A DNA stretch of 64,000 nt from Iamia sp. SCSIO 61187 (GCF_019443745.1 NZ_CP050948.1:806001-870000); one strand, 5' to 3'; positions 42,372 through 51,318 are shown, counted from the stretch's first letter. Numbers and translations are program-made. Notes: generated from the letters alone by a model not told the origin.

Positions 42372-43255
42372 CGGGCCGCAGGCTCCAGCGGGCGGATCAG
42401 CCCCTCCTGCACGACCGAGGCGACGAGGGCGCCGGCCCGGTCGAAGAACAGGCCCCGGGCGATGCCCCGCCCGCCCGAGGCCGAGGGCGTGTCCTGGGCG
42501 TAGAGGAGCCACTCGTCGGCCCGGAACGGCCGGTGGAACCACATGGCGTGGTCGAGGCTGGCCATCATCACGTCGTTCTCCACGAACGAGCGACCGTGGG
42601 GGAACAGGGTGGTGTCGAGCAGGGTCATGTCCGACGCGTAGGTCACCACGCAGGTGTGGAGCACGGGGTCGTCGGGGAGCGTCCCGTCGGCCCGCATCCA
42701 CACCCGGTTGTGGGGCGGCAGCGGCTCCCGGCGGGCCGAGGGCACGCCGTCGACGTAGCGCATGTCGATGGGGCGGGGCCGCTCCAGCCACGCCCGGCCC
42801 TGCTCGCTCCGGCCCATGATCGGCGCCCACCGGGTGGTGAAGTCGGGGAGCGACTCGGGGTCGGGCACGTCGCTCGGCATGGGCGCACCGTGGTCGTAGC
42901 CCTCCTCGGCCACGTGGAACGACGCCGACAGGTTGAAGATGGGCTTGCCGTGCTGGATGGCCACGACTCGCCGGGTGGTGAACGACCGGCCGTCCCGGAT
43001 CCGGTCGACCTCGTAGAGGATCGGCACCGTCGGGTCGCCGGGGCGGAGGAAGTAGGCGTGGAGCGAGTGGACGTGGCGGTCGGCCCCGACGGTCCGGGCC
43101 GCGGCCACCAGGGCCTGGCCCGCGACCTGCCCACCGAACACCCGCTGCAGGTCGACGTCGGGGCTCGTGCCCCGGAACAGGTTGACCTCGATGGGCTCCA
43201 GGTCGAGCACCGCCACCAGGTCGTCGACCGCCTCCTGCTGCACGGCGTCGATCAT
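42368..43255 (-). CDS. tesB: Acyl-CoA thioesterase II (TesB family)
   Basis: 295 residues with the double hotdog fold: LEPIEVNLFRGTSPDVDLQR at the start, VFGGQVAGQALVAAARTVGA, LHAYFLRPGDPTVPILYEVD, and ASLDHAMWFHRPFRADEWLL with YAQDTPSASGGRGIARGLFF near the end. The catalytic triad positions D/T/Q of the second hotdog (LDHAMWFH, T in the DTPSAS block, Q of VVQEGLIR) are occupied. It hydrolyses acyl-CoA thioesters. Upstream gene of the dehydrogenase. Confidence 0.92.
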   Translation of the reverse strand: MIDAVQQEAVDDLVAVLDLEPIEVNLFRGTSPDVDLQRVFGGQVAGQALVAAARTVGADRHVHSLHAYFLRPGDPTVPILYEVDRIRDGRSFTTRRVVAIQHGKPIFNLSASFHVAEEGYDHGAPMPSDVPDPESLPDFTTRWAPIMGRSEQGRAWLERPRPIDMRYVDGVPSARREPLPPHNRVWMRADGTLPDDPVLHTCVVTYASDMTLLDTTLFPHGRSFVENDVMMASLDHAMWFHRPFRADEWLLYAQDTPSASGGRGIARGLFFDRAGALVASVVQEGLIRPLEPAAR

Positions 43256-43287
43256 GGCAGGCCGGCGCTCCGGTACCGTCGCCGGCC

Positions 43288-44505
43288 ATGCCCTCGACCC
43301 CGCACCGCGCCTTCCCCGCCGGCTTCACGTGGGGCACGGCCACCGCCGCCCACCAGATCGAGGGCGGTTGCTGGAACAACGACTGGTGGCGATGGGAGCA
43401 CACCGCCGGGTCGGGGTGCCGGGAGCCGAGCGGCGACGCCTGCGACTCGTGGCACCGCTGGGAGGACGACGCCGACGTGGTCGCCGACCTGGGCCTCGGG
43501 TCGTACCGCTTCTCGCTCGAGTGGAGCCGCATCCAGCCCGAGGCCGACGTCTGGTCGACGGCGACGCTGGACCGCTACGCCCGCCAGTGCGACGGCCTCG
43601 TGGCCCGGGGCCTCGACCCCGTCGTCACCTTCCACCACTTCACCACGCCGCGGTGGGTGGCCGACGCCGGCGGCTGGGAGAGCGACGAGACCGTCGACCG
43701 CTTCGCCGACTTCTGCGCCCGGGCCGCCGCCCACCTCGGTGCCGACCGGATCGCCCGGGCCTGCACCATCAACGAACCCAACATCGTCGGGGTGATGGGC
43801 TACCTGCTGAAGGCCTTCCCTCCGGGCGTCGCCGACCGCGGCCGCGCCGACGACGTCCTCGACCGCTTCGTCGTCGCCCACCGGCGCGCGACCGAGGCCC
43901 TGCGGTCGGAGCTGGGCGCCACCCCGATCGGGCTGACGCTGGCCATGGCCGAGTGGACGGCGGTCGGCACCACCGACGACGAGCTCGAGCAGGCGCAGGG
44001 CCGGATGGAGCGCAACCGGGCCCGCATGGAGGACCGCTTCCTGGAGGCGGTGGGCGGAGACGACTTCCTCGGCGTCCAGGCCTACTCGCGCTACCGCTAC
44101 GGGCCCGACGGCATGGTCGGCGGCGAGGACGGCGTCGAGACCCTCGTGATGGGCTACGAGTACTGGCCCCAGGCGCTGGAGGCCACCCTCCGCCGGGCCT
44201 GGGCGGTCACCGGGGGTCGGGTCCCGCTCCTCGTCACCGAGAACGGGATCGCCACCGAGGACGACGAGCAGCGCATCCGGTACGTCCACGCCGCCCTCGA
44301 GGGTGTGCAGCGCTGCCTGGCCGACGGCATCGACGTCGGCGGCTACACGTACTGGAGCCTGCTCGACAACTTCGAGTGGGCCTTCGGCTACGAGCCCCGC
44401 TTCGGCCTGGTCGAGGTCGACCGGACGACGTTCGCCCGCACCCCCAAGCCCAGCGCCCGGTGGTTCGGGGCGGTGGCCCGGGCCAACGCGCTGCCCCCGA
44501 CGTGA
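43288..44505 (+). CDS. GH1 family beta-glucosidase
   Basis: 405 residues. The N-terminal FPAGFTWGTATAAHQIEGGC, SYRFSLEWSRIQPE and VVTFHHFTTPRWVADAGGWE motifs are typical of GH1. The acid/base Glu is in TINEPNIV and the nucleophile Glu in LLVTENGIATEDD, so the retaining mechanism is intact. The C-terminal WSLLDNFEWAFGYEPRFGLV and K-P-S-A-R-W-F end fits. Sugar specificity not determined. It is divergent from tesB across 32 bp, so the two share one promoter region. Confidence 0.93.
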   Translation: MPSTPHRAFPAGFTWGTATAAHQIEGGCWNNDWWRWEHTAGSGCREPSGDACDSWHRWEDDADVVADLGLGSYRFSLEWSRIQPEADVWSTATLDRYARQCDGLVARGLDPVVTFHHFTTPRWVADAGGWESDETVDRFADFCARAAAHLGADRIARACTINEPNIVGVMGYLLKAFPPGVADRGRADDVLDRFVVAHRRATEALRSELGATPIGLTLAMAEWTAVGTTDDELEQAQGRMERNRARMEDRFLEAVGGDDFLGVQAYSRYRYGPDGMVGGEDGVETLVMGYEYWPQALEATLRRAWAVTGGRVPLLVTENGIATEDDEQRIRYVHAALEGVQRCLADGIDVGGYTYWSLLDNFEWAFGYEPRFGLVEVDRTTFARTPKPSARWFGAVARANALPPT

Positions 44506-44554
44506 GGTCGCGGGCTTCGGGACGACCGGGACACGCCGCTAACCTGCTCGGCTT

Positions 44555-45079
44555 GTGATCCTGACCCCTCGAGGCCTCCTGGAGCACAGCCGCACGGAGT
44601 CCGGGCGGCGGATGATCCGCTACGCGTCGACGTCGCTGATCATGGTCGCGCTCACGCAGATCTCGATCGTCGCGTTCGTGCAAGGTGTCGGCTGGGACGC
44701 TGTCCCGTCGAACCTGGCGTCGACGATGCTCGTGTCGATCCCCGCCTTCCTCACCAACAAGTACTGGGTGTGGGGCAAGTCGGGTCGGGCCCGCATCCGG
44801 CGCGAGGTCATCCCGTTCTGGGTGTTCACCGTGGCGGGCTGGGGCCTGTCGACCTTCGCCGTGGCCCTCGCCGCCGACAACACCAAGGAGGACACCCTCT
44901 TCCACCTGGTGGCCGTCCTGGTGGCGAGCATCGCCGGCTTCGGCGTGCTGTGGGTGCTGAAGTACCTCTTCCTCGACAAGCTCATGTTCGGTCCCGACCA
45001 CCACACGCCCTACGACGAGGACTACGAGGTCGAGGAAGCCGTCGTCGATGCTCGCGCCGCCGGCGCCACCGAGATCTAG
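44555..45079 (+). CDS. GtrA-like membrane protein
   Basis: 174 residues from GTG 44555. It has about four membrane helices (SLIMVALTQISIVAFVQGVG, ASTMLVSIPAFLTNKYWVWG, FWVFTVAGWGLSTFAVALAA, HLVAVLVASIAGFGVLWVLK) and the GtrA-type NKYWVWG. GtrA-like proteins are thought to move lipid-linked sugars across the membrane. An acidic C-terminus (DEDYEVEEAVVDA) follows. It ends 7 bp before the convergent DUF2254 gene. Confidence 0.8.
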   Translation: MILTPRGLLEHSRTESGRRMIRYASTSLIMVALTQISIVAFVQGVGWDAVPSNLASTMLVSIPAFLTNKYWVWGKSGRARIRREVIPFWVFTVAGWGLSTFAVALAADNTKEDTLFHLVAVLVASIAGFGVLWVLKYLFLDKLMFGPDHHTPYDEDYEVEEAVVDARAAGATEI

Positions 45080-45086
45080 CGACGGC

Positions 45087-46394
45087 TCAGCACGCGAACC
45101 CGTCCCGGCGGACGCGCTCGCGGTCCGCGGCATCGGGGAAGTGCCGGTCGACGGCCGCGTCGAGCAGGGCGAGCTGCTCCGCCAGGGGTGCCCAGCGCTC
45201 GTCGTCGACGACGGTGCGGAGGTCGGCGATCATCATCCGCATCTTCCGCTGGACCTGCGGGTCGCCGCCGCCGTAGAGCCGGATCTCGTCGCAGGCCAGG
45301 GCGACCAGGGCCTCCCACCCCGCCACCGGCAGCACCAGGCGCAGGGCGCCGGTCGCGTCGCGGTGGTAGCCGGAGGGGGCGGGCGCCACGGCGACCCGCC
45401 GCAGCAGGTCGTGGATCCGGTCGAGGACCTGGACGGCGGTGGTGGGGTCGTTCACCGCCGGCGAGAGGGCCTTCTCGGCGATGTCCACCAGCTGGCGGAA
45501 GCCGAAGGCGACGTCCTGGGTCATGGTCCGCTCGCGGTGCAGCCCGATGTGGACCAGGACGTCCCGTTCGGTGAGGGGCGGGGCCTGGCCGTCGTCGCCC
45601 CAGACCTCGGCCAGCGGCGACCCCGAGGGGACGAACTGGCCCATGTGGGGGACGAGCCGGATGAGGCTGCGGTGCCGGGCGGCGAGGGCGACGAGGTCGT
45701 CCTCGTCGACGGTGGTGATGGCCCCAGGGGCCCGTTCGCTGGTCAGCACCAGGTCGGCCGGCCGGTCGGGGACCTCGGCCGGCACGGGCGGCTCGCTCGG
45801 CACGTGGACCTCCCGGATGGCGGCGCGGGTCTCGGCCGCGACCTGGTCGATGATCGACACGATCCGGATGGCGTGCACGACGTGGTCGACGTAGTACACG
45901 AAGGTCCCCAAGGCCACCAGGACCAGGAGGAACGCCACCGTGATCGACAGGCGGGGCACGGTGGCGTCGGCCCCGTCGGGGTCGAGGAGGCGCAGCACCA
46001 CCAGGGCGTAGACGAAGACGCTGACGAAGATGCCCAGGGCCACCTTGGTCCCGGTGTCGCGGAAGAAGGTGCGCAGGACGCGGGGCGAGAACTGCTGGCT
46101 GGCGAGCTGGAGGGCGACCACCGTGACCGAGATGACGAGGCTGGTGAAGGTCACGATGGAGGTGGCGATGGTGGCCAGCAGCGTCTGGGCCGCTGACGGG
46201 TCCCCGTCGTAGAGCAGGTCGAGGTCCGCGTCGACCAGGGCGTCATCGACCGCGCCGAGGGCGAGGGCGAGCACGATCGCGGCCAGGACGAAGGCGGTGG
46301 GGATGACGAGCAGCCCGTTGCGGATCGCCTCCCGCCGCTGGGCGACGCGCACGTCGTGGTCGGGGGGGACAGATGGGCGCTCGGGGACCTCCAC
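45087..46394 (-). CDS. DUF2254 family membrane protein
   Basis: 435 residues from GTG 46394. DUF2254 layout: a membrane helix (LVIPTAFVLAAIVLALALGA), then the pattern LLATIATSIVTFTSLVISVTVVALQLASQQFSPRV, further helices and the YYVDHVVHAIRI block. The C-terminal part contains IGLHRERTMTQDVAFGFRQL and the conserved DIAEKALSPAVNDPTTAVQV stretch. Integral membrane protein of unknown function, widely conserved in bacteria. Confidence 0.9.
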   Translation of the reverse strand: MEVPERPSVPPDHDVRVAQRREAIRNGLLVIPTAFVLAAIVLALALGAVDDALVDADLDLLYDGDPSAAQTLLATIATSIVTFTSLVISVTVVALQLASQQFSPRVLRTFFRDTGTKVALGIFVSVFVYALVVLRLLDPDGADATVPRLSITVAFLLVLVALGTFVYYVDHVVHAIRIVSIIDQVAAETRAAIREVHVPSEPPVPAEVPDRPADLVLTSERAPGAITTVDEDDLVALAARHRSLIRLVPHMGQFVPSGSPLAEVWGDDGQAPPLTERDVLVHIGLHRERTMTQDVAFGFRQLVDIAEKALSPAVNDPTTAVQVLDRIHDLLRRVAVAPAPSGYHRDATGALRLVLPVAGWEALVALACDEIRLYGGGDPQVQRKMRMMIADLRTVVDDERWAPLAEQLALLDAAVDRHFPDAADRERVRRDGFAC

Positions 46395-46436
46395 GGCGTC
46401 GCAGGCTAGGGAACCGGTCCCGTAGGGTCGTCCCCC

Positions 46437-47090
46437 GTGCCCGACGCCCACCCCACGCTCCCGGCCGACCTGCGCGCCGCGGCCCTCGCGGCGCGGGGGT
46501 TCATGCCCCCCGACGAGGGCGACGCGCTGCACGAGGCGGCCGTCCGGGCCGGCGCCGAGGTGCCCGGGGCCCCGTTCCTCGAGGTCGGGTCGTACTGCGG
46601 GCGCTCGACGATCTGGCTGGGTGCCGCCGCCCGGGCCTGCGGGACGACGCTGCTGGCCGTCGACCACCACCGCGGGTCGGAGGAGAACCAGGCCGGCTGG
46701 GACCACCACGAGCCGGACCTGGTCGACCCCCGCACGGGCCGGATGGACACCCTGCCGGTGTTCCGGCGGACCGTCTTCGACGCCGGGCTGGAGGATGTGG
46801 TGGTCGCCCTGGTGGGGCTGTCGCCGACGGTGGCGTCGGTGTGGTCGACGCCGCTGGCGTTCCTCTTCATCGACGGCGGCCACGGCGTGGAGCCGGCCCG
46901 GGCCGACTACGTCGGCTGGACGCCGCACGTCGCCCTCGGCGGCACCCTCGCCATCCACGACGTCTTCCCCGACCCGGCCGACGGCGGCCGTCCGCCCTAC
47001 GAGGAGATCTACCTCCCGGCCCTCGCCAGCGGCCGCTTCACCGAACGCTCCGCCACCGGCAGCCTGAGGATCCTCACCCGCACCGCCTGA
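46437..47090 (+). CDS. Class I SAM-dependent methyltransferase (Methyltransf_24-like)
   Basis: 217 residues from GTG 46437. The SAM-binding motif I is PFLEVGSYCGRSTIWLGAAA, followed by LLAVDHHRGSEENQ and the acidic metal-like block AFLFIDGGHGVEPARADYVG, characteristic of the Methyltransf_24 group. Target unknown. It is divergent from DUF2254 and ends directly at the first palindromic repeat. Confidence 0.88.
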   Translation: MPDAHPTLPADLRAAALAARGFMPPDEGDALHEAAVRAGAEVPGAPFLEVGSYCGRSTIWLGAAARACGTTLLAVDHHRGSEENQAGWDHHEPDLVDPRTGRMDTLPVFRRTVFDAGLEDVVVALVGLSPTVASVWSTPLAFLFIDGGHGVEPARADYVGWTPHVALGGTLAIHDVFPDPADGGRPPYEEIYLPALASGRFTERSATGSLRILTRTA

Positions 47091-47207
47091 CCAACCTTGT
47101 CCGGAAGTCCCCCTCTGTGGCCGGGTTCCGGACAACGTTCGCAGGAGGCCGTCCAACCTTGTCCGGAAGTCCCCCTCTGTGGCCGGGTTCCGGACAACGT
47201 TCGCAGG
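47091..47207. repeat. Pair of 55-bp palindromic repeats
   Basis: Exact copies at 47091-47145 and 47153-47207, 62 bp apart. Each unit has inverted arms TTGTCCGGAA and TTCCGGACAA (10 bp perfect, extended 13 of 14 with AAC/GTT ends) around a CTCTGTGGCCGGG centre. It fills the gap between the convergent methyltransferase and redoxin genes and could form a terminator for both. It reads like a REP element doublet. Confidence 0.85.
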
Positions 47208-47209
47208 GG

Positions 47210-48217
47210 CTAGGTCGTCGGGGTGTAGCCGGGGCGGCCGGCGGCGTCCCACTCCTCCCAGAAGGCGACGAACTCGTCGCCGAGGAAGGGGTCCTCGCCG
47301 CGGAGGGCGATGCCGCCCCGGCGGATCGTCCAGTCCCACGGGGCCAGCTCGACGGCCCGGCGGAGGTGGGCGACGGCGGCCTCGGCGTGGCCCTCGCCGT
47401 GGAGGTGGGCGGCGAGGCGGCGCTCGGCCAGGGCCAGCTGCTCGTCGGGCGTGCGGGGGGCGGGCGAATCGGCGACGCCCGCCGGCAGCTCGCCGTCGCG
47501 CACCCACCGCCGCAGGGCGTCGTGGTGCGTGGCCGGGTCGATCTGGGTGAAGTCCCGGAACTGGTCGTCGCCGGGGGCGATGGTGGGCGGCTTGACGATG
47601 CGCCCCTCCTCGTCGACCCACACGACGCTGGGCACGTTGGTGATGCCGTAGCGCTCGGCGGTGACGTGGGCGGTGTCGACGACGACCGGGTACCCGGGGG
47701 CGGCCGCCTCGATCCAGGGACGGGAGTCCTCGGGCGTGGCGTCGAGGGCGACCGAGAACACGGCCAGACCCTCGGCGCCGAGCTCGTCCTGGATGGCCTG
47801 CCAGGCGGCCAGCTCGTGGCGGCACCCGCACCACGAGGCCCACGTCACCAGGACCCGCTTGCGCCCGGCCAGGTCGCCGAAGCGCCGGGTCGCCCCGTCG
47901 ACCGTCGGCAGGTCGAGCTCGGGGGCGACGTCGCCCACGCCGGCGGACCCCTGGTCCGCTCGGTGGGCGAGGGCGGCGGCGCCGTGCTCGGCGTCGACGG
48001 CGAGGGGCAGGCCGAGGGCCGCCGCCCACTCGGCCAGGTCGATCCGCCCGTCGTCGCGCCGGACGGGTCGGCCCAGCAGGGGGACGCAGGTGTCGTCGCG
48101 GCACAGGCCCTCGGGCTTGAGCGTCCAGCCCGTGGCCCCGGCCAGGGCCTCGGCGTCGACCGCCTCGACGTCGCCGGGCAGGTCGTGGCGGCCGCCGTCG
48201 GCGTCGAGGAGGATCAT
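47210..48217 (-). CDS. Redoxin/TlpA-like thioredoxin-fold protein with TPR-like tail
   Basis: 335 residues. The thioredoxin fold starts with PELDLPTVDGATRRFGDLAG and KRVLVTWASWCGCRHELAAW. The redox motif here is C-G-C rather than C-x-x-C, although it retains the WAxxCG context. GITNVPSVVWVDEEGRIVKP supplies the cis-Pro region. After it comes an acidic helical end (EQLALAERRLAAHLHGEGHA) like one TPR hairpin. The N-terminal 95 residues (DAEALAGATGWTLKPEG) are not obviously thioredoxin. No signal peptide is visible, so it should be cytosolic. KstR-type palindrome 10 bp upstream of the start. Confidence 0.85.
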   Translation of the reverse strand: MILLDADGGRHDLPGDVEAVDAEALAGATGWTLKPEGLCRDDTCVPLLGRPVRRDDGRIDLAEWAAALGLPLAVDAEHGAAALAHRADQGSAGVGDVAPELDLPTVDGATRRFGDLAGRKRVLVTWASWCGCRHELAAWQAIQDELGAEGLAVFSVALDATPEDSRPWIEAAAPGYPVVVDTAHVTAERYGITNVPSVVWVDEEGRIVKPPTIAPGDDQFRDFTQIDPATHHDALRRWVRDGELPAGVADSPAPRTPDEQLALAERRLAAHLHGEGHAEAAVAHLRRAVELAPWDWTIRRGGIALRGEDPFLGDEFVAFWEEWDAAGRPGYTPTT

Positions 48218-48227
48218 CGCCGCACCC

Positions 48228-48241
48228 TAGAACCGGTTCTA
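48228..48241. promoter_or_regulatory. KstR-type operator upstream of the redoxin gene
   Basis: TAGAACCGGTTCTA is a perfect palindrome matching TNNAACNNGTTNNA, with the same TAGAAC/GTTCTA arms as 35254-35267. It sits 10 bp ahead of the redoxin start and 45 bp past the end of the acyl-CoA synthetase gene. Confidence 0.7.
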
Positions 48242-48285
48242 CCCGTGTGCCGATCGGACCACGATGGCCCGGCGCCTCGTGGTCC

Positions 48286-49827
48286 TCAGATGGAGCGGCC
48301 GGCGGCGTCCCAGTACTCGTCCTTGAGCAGGCGCTTGTAGAGCTTGCCGGTGGGGTGGCGGGGCAGCTCGGGGCGGAAGTCGACCGAGCGGGGGCACTTC
48401 ACGTCGGCCAGGTGCTCGCGGCAGTAGGCGATCAGCTCGCGCTCCAGCTCCGGCCCGGCGTCGTCGGCCGAGAGGGGCTGGACGACCGCCTTGACCTCCT
48501 CGCCGAAGTCCTCGTTGGGGACGCCGAAGACGGCCACGTCGGCCACCTTGGGGTGCATGGCCAGGACGTTCTCGGCCTCCTGGGGGTACACGTTCACGCC
48601 GCCGGTGATGATCATGTACGCCTTGCGGTCGGTCAGGTAGAGGAAGCCGTCCTCGTCCAGCCGGCCCACGTCGCCGAGGGTCGTCCAGCCCTTGGGATGG
48701 CGGGAGGCCGCCGTCTTCTCGGGGTCGTTGTGGTACTCGAACTGGGCCGCGCTCTCGGCCCAGATCGTGCCGGGCTCGCCGACGGGCAGCTCGTTGCCCT
48801 CGTCGTCGCAGATGTGGAGGGTGCCGAGGAGGTTCTGCCCCACGGTGCCCGGGTGGGCCAGCCACGCCTCGCTGTTGCAGTACACGAAGCAGTTGCCCTC
48901 GGTGCCGGCGTAGTACTCGTGCACCACCGGGCCGAACCAGTCGATGATCCGCCGCTTGACCTCCACCGGGCAGGGGGCGGCGGCGTGCACCATCATCTGC
49001 ATCGAGCTGATGTCGTGCCGGCTGCGCTCCTCGTCGCTGAGCTTGAGCATGCGGATGAACATGGTGGGCACCCACTGGCTGTGGGTCACCTGGTACCGCT
49101 CGATGAGGGCCAGCGCCTCGAGGGCGTCGAAGTGCTCCATCACCACCGCGGTACCGCCGTCGCGGTGGACGGCCATCGTGAAGCGCAGCGGAGCGGCGTG
49201 GTACAGCGGCGCCGGGTTCAGGTACACCATGTCCTCGCCGTAGCCGAGCAGGCCCTCGGCCAGCATCTGGAGGGCGGGCTTGGTGCCGAGGGGGGCGCCG
49301 GGGAGCGGGAGCTGCACGCCCTTGGGCCGGCCCGTCGTGCCCGAGCTGTAGAGCATGTCCATGCCCTCGACCCGGTCGGCGGCGGGCTCGGGCGAGGCCG
49401 AGGCGAGGGCGTCCTCGTAGGAGGTGAAGCCGTCGACGACGCCGTCGATCATCAGCCGGGCCTCGACGTTCGGCGTGTCGGCGATCGTGTCCCGGGCCAG
49501 GTCGGACAGCGCCGCCGAGGAGATGAACACCCGGGCCCCGCAGTCGTCGATGATGTAGCTCAGCTCGCCCGGCGTCAGACGGGACGAGGCGGCCGTGTAG
49601 TAGAGCCCGGCGTAGTGGCAGCCCCACGCCACCTCGAGGAACCGGATCTGGTTCTCGATGCAGAAGGCGACGTGGTCGCCGGGGACCAGGCCCAGCGACC
49701 CGAGCAGGTTGGCCAGCCGGGTGGCCCGCTCGTCGAGCTCGGCGTAGGTCAGCACCTCACCGCTGCCCGCCATGATCACGGCCGGCTTGTCAGGGGACGA
49801 CTCGACGAAGGCACCAGGGAACGACAT
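48286..49827 (-). CDS. Acyl-CoA synthetase (AMP-forming, FadD-like)
   Basis: 513 residues. Box I is MLYSSGTTGRPKGVQLPLPG, the acyl/AMP site is EYYAGTEGNCFV, and the hinge and A8 region is GDVGRLDEDGFLYLTDRKAY through MIITGGVNVYPQEAENVLAM. The catalytic Lys near the end lies in PRHPTGKLYKRLLKDEYW. It activates a carboxylic acid as acyl-AMP then acyl-CoA; the chain type is not apparent. An operon with the redoxin gene is unlikely, given the operator between them. Confidence 0.93.
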   Translation of the reverse strand: MSFPGAFVESSPDKPAVIMAGSGEVLTYAELDERATRLANLLGSLGLVPGDHVAFCIENQIRFLEVAWGCHYAGLYYTAASSRLTPGELSYIIDDCGARVFISSAALSDLARDTIADTPNVEARLMIDGVVDGFTSYEDALASASPEPAADRVEGMDMLYSSGTTGRPKGVQLPLPGAPLGTKPALQMLAEGLLGYGEDMVYLNPAPLYHAAPLRFTMAVHRDGGTAVVMEHFDALEALALIERYQVTHSQWVPTMFIRMLKLSDEERSRHDISSMQMMVHAAAPCPVEVKRRIIDWFGPVVHEYYAGTEGNCFVYCNSEAWLAHPGTVGQNLLGTLHICDDEGNELPVGEPGTIWAESAAQFEYHNDPEKTAASRHPKGWTTLGDVGRLDEDGFLYLTDRKAYMIITGGVNVYPQEAENVLAMHPKVADVAVFGVPNEDFGEEVKAVVQPLSADDAGPELERELIAYCREHLADVKCPRSVDFRPELPRHPTGKLYKRLLKDEYWDAAGRSI

Positions 49828-49838
49828 GGCCGGTGAAC

Positions 49839-50738
49839 CTAGGCGGAACCTCGGCCCTCTTCACGAACCCAGGGGGCGTGGACCCAGCGGAGCTTGTCGG
49901 GGTTGAGGACCCAGCGGACGGCGACGACGCAGCCGTCGGCGACCTCGACCGTCCCGGCCAGGACGACCTCGTCGTCGACGAGGGCGAGGATCCCGGGCTC
50001 GCCGTTGAGGTCGACGATCTCCACCCGGCGCCCGGGGCCCAGGGCGCGGGGACCGATGGACCGGAGGAAGCGGACGATGCGGTCCCGGCCCTGGATCGGT
50101 CGGCGGGCCGCCTTGGTGGCCCGCCCGCCGTCGGACACCATCACGGCGTCGGCGGCCAGCACGGCGACGAGCCCGTCCACGTCGCCCTGGCGGGCGGCGG
50201 CCAGGAACCGCTCCAGCACCCGGCGGTGCTCGTCGCGGGCGACGGTCCGGCGGGGGCGGCCGGCCTCGACGCGCGCCCGCGCCCGGGCCACGATCTGGCG
50301 GCACGCCGGCTCGGAGCGATCGAGCACGGCCGCCACCTCGTCGTAGCCGTAGCCGAACACCTCCCGCAGGAGGAACGCCGCCCGCTCGACCGGGCCCAGC
50401 GCCTCCAGCACCGAGAGCATGGCGAACGACAGCGAGTCGGCGACCTCGGCCGCCTCGGCCCCGTCCTCCAGGGCCTCGCTGACCGGCTCGGGCAGCCACG
50501 GGCCGAGGTACTCCTCGCGCTGGACCCGGGCCAGGCGCAGGTGGTCGATCGAGAGCCGGGTGGCGACGGTGGTCACGAACGCCTCCGGGGAGCGCAGCTC
50601 CTCCTGCTCGGCCGCCATCGCCACCCGGACCAGGGCCTCCTGGGCCAGGTCCTCGGCCTCGGTCCGGCTCCCCACCATGCGGTACGCCACCGTGGTGGCG
50701 ACGTGGCGCAGGCCGTCGAGGTCGAGATCCTGGCTCAC
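49839..50738 (-). CDS. SigJ-like ECF sigma factor with C-terminal SnoaL/NTF2 domain
   Basis: 299 residues from GTG 50738. Sigma-2 (AYRMVGSRTEAEDLAQEALV) and sigma-4 (PVERAAFLLREVFGYGYDEV then AAVLDRSEPACRQIVARARA) are followed by an NTF2-like domain (AARQGDVDGLVAVLAADAVM). This is the SigJ (ECF41-like) organisation, in which the C-terminal domain, not an anti-sigma factor, controls activity. Overlaps the upstream AhpD-like gene by 4 bases (GTGA); ECF41 factors are commonly paired with carboxymuconolactone decarboxylase-type genes. Confidence 0.93.
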   Translation of the reverse strand: MSQDLDLDGLRHVATTVAYRMVGSRTEAEDLAQEALVRVAMAAEQEELRSPEAFVTTVATRLSIDHLRLARVQREEYLGPWLPEPVSEALEDGAEAAEVADSLSFAMLSVLEALGPVERAAFLLREVFGYGYDEVAAVLDRSEPACRQIVARARARVEAGRPRRTVARDEHRRVLERFLAAARQGDVDGLVAVLAADAVMVSDGGRATKAARRPIQGRDRIVRFLRSIGPRALGPGRRVEIVDLNGEPGILALVDDEVVLAGTVEVADGCVVAVRWVLNPDKLRWVHAPWVREEGRGSA

Positions 50739-51199
50739 GCCGCAGCCGTCGCCGACTCGAGCGGCGGCGTGGGGGCGTGGGCGGTGACGGCGAGCCGGTT
50801 CCAGACGTTGATGGTGGCGATGGCGACCACCAGGTCGGCGGCGCCGGCGAGCCCGTGGTGGGTGACGGCCTCGTCCCACACCGCGTCGGTGACGCCGTGC
50901 TCGCCCAGGCGCGTCACCTCGTCGGTCAGGGCGAAGGCGGCCCGCTCGGCCGGGCTGAAGAAGGCCGACTCCCGCCAGGCGGCGACGGCCATGATCCGGC
51001 GGGTGTCCTCGCCCCGCGTCCCGAGGTCGGTGCTGTGCATGTCGACGCAGAACGAGCAGCCGTTGATGATCGAGGCGCGCAGCTTCACCATGTCGTAGAG
51101 GATGTCGTCGCCCACCGCCTTCCGGGCCGTCTGCTCCAGGGCATAGATCGCCTTGAAGGCGTCGGGGGTGTCGGTCTGCAGGTCGAACCGTGGGTCCAT
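50735..51199 (-). CDS. Carboxymuconolactone decarboxylase/AhpD-like protein
   Basis: 154 residues with an AGGAGG ribosome site. The active CxxC is in INGCSFCVDMHSTDLGTRGE, typical of AhpD-type peroxidase partners, with ALEQTARKAVGDDILYDMVK before it. It overlaps the ECF sigma gene and is probably the sigma factor's own target. A redox role against peroxides or quinones fits but is not proven. Confidence 0.92.
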   Translation of the reverse strand: MDPRFDLQTDTPDAFKAIYALEQTARKAVGDDILYDMVKLRASIINGCSFCVDMHSTDLGTRGEDTRRIMAVAAWRESAFFSPAERAAFALTDEVTRLGEHGVTDAVWDEAVTHHGLAGAADLVVAIATINVWNRLAVTAHAPTPPLESATAAA

Positions 51200-51318
51200 G
51201 GGGAGCCTCCTCGCTCAGGGGAGCCCGGCTGGCTCCCTCTCACCATCGACGACGGATGAGCGCCTCGGTCTGTGACAGCCCATCGGAGCACACGGGCTGC
51301 GGCCCCGCCCCCGACGCG

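Noticed and set aside
47091-47207. Two-repeat CRISPR remnant
   Set aside because: The repeats are palindromic over most of their length with a 7-bp gap. That is too short for a spacer and fits REP or terminator DNA.
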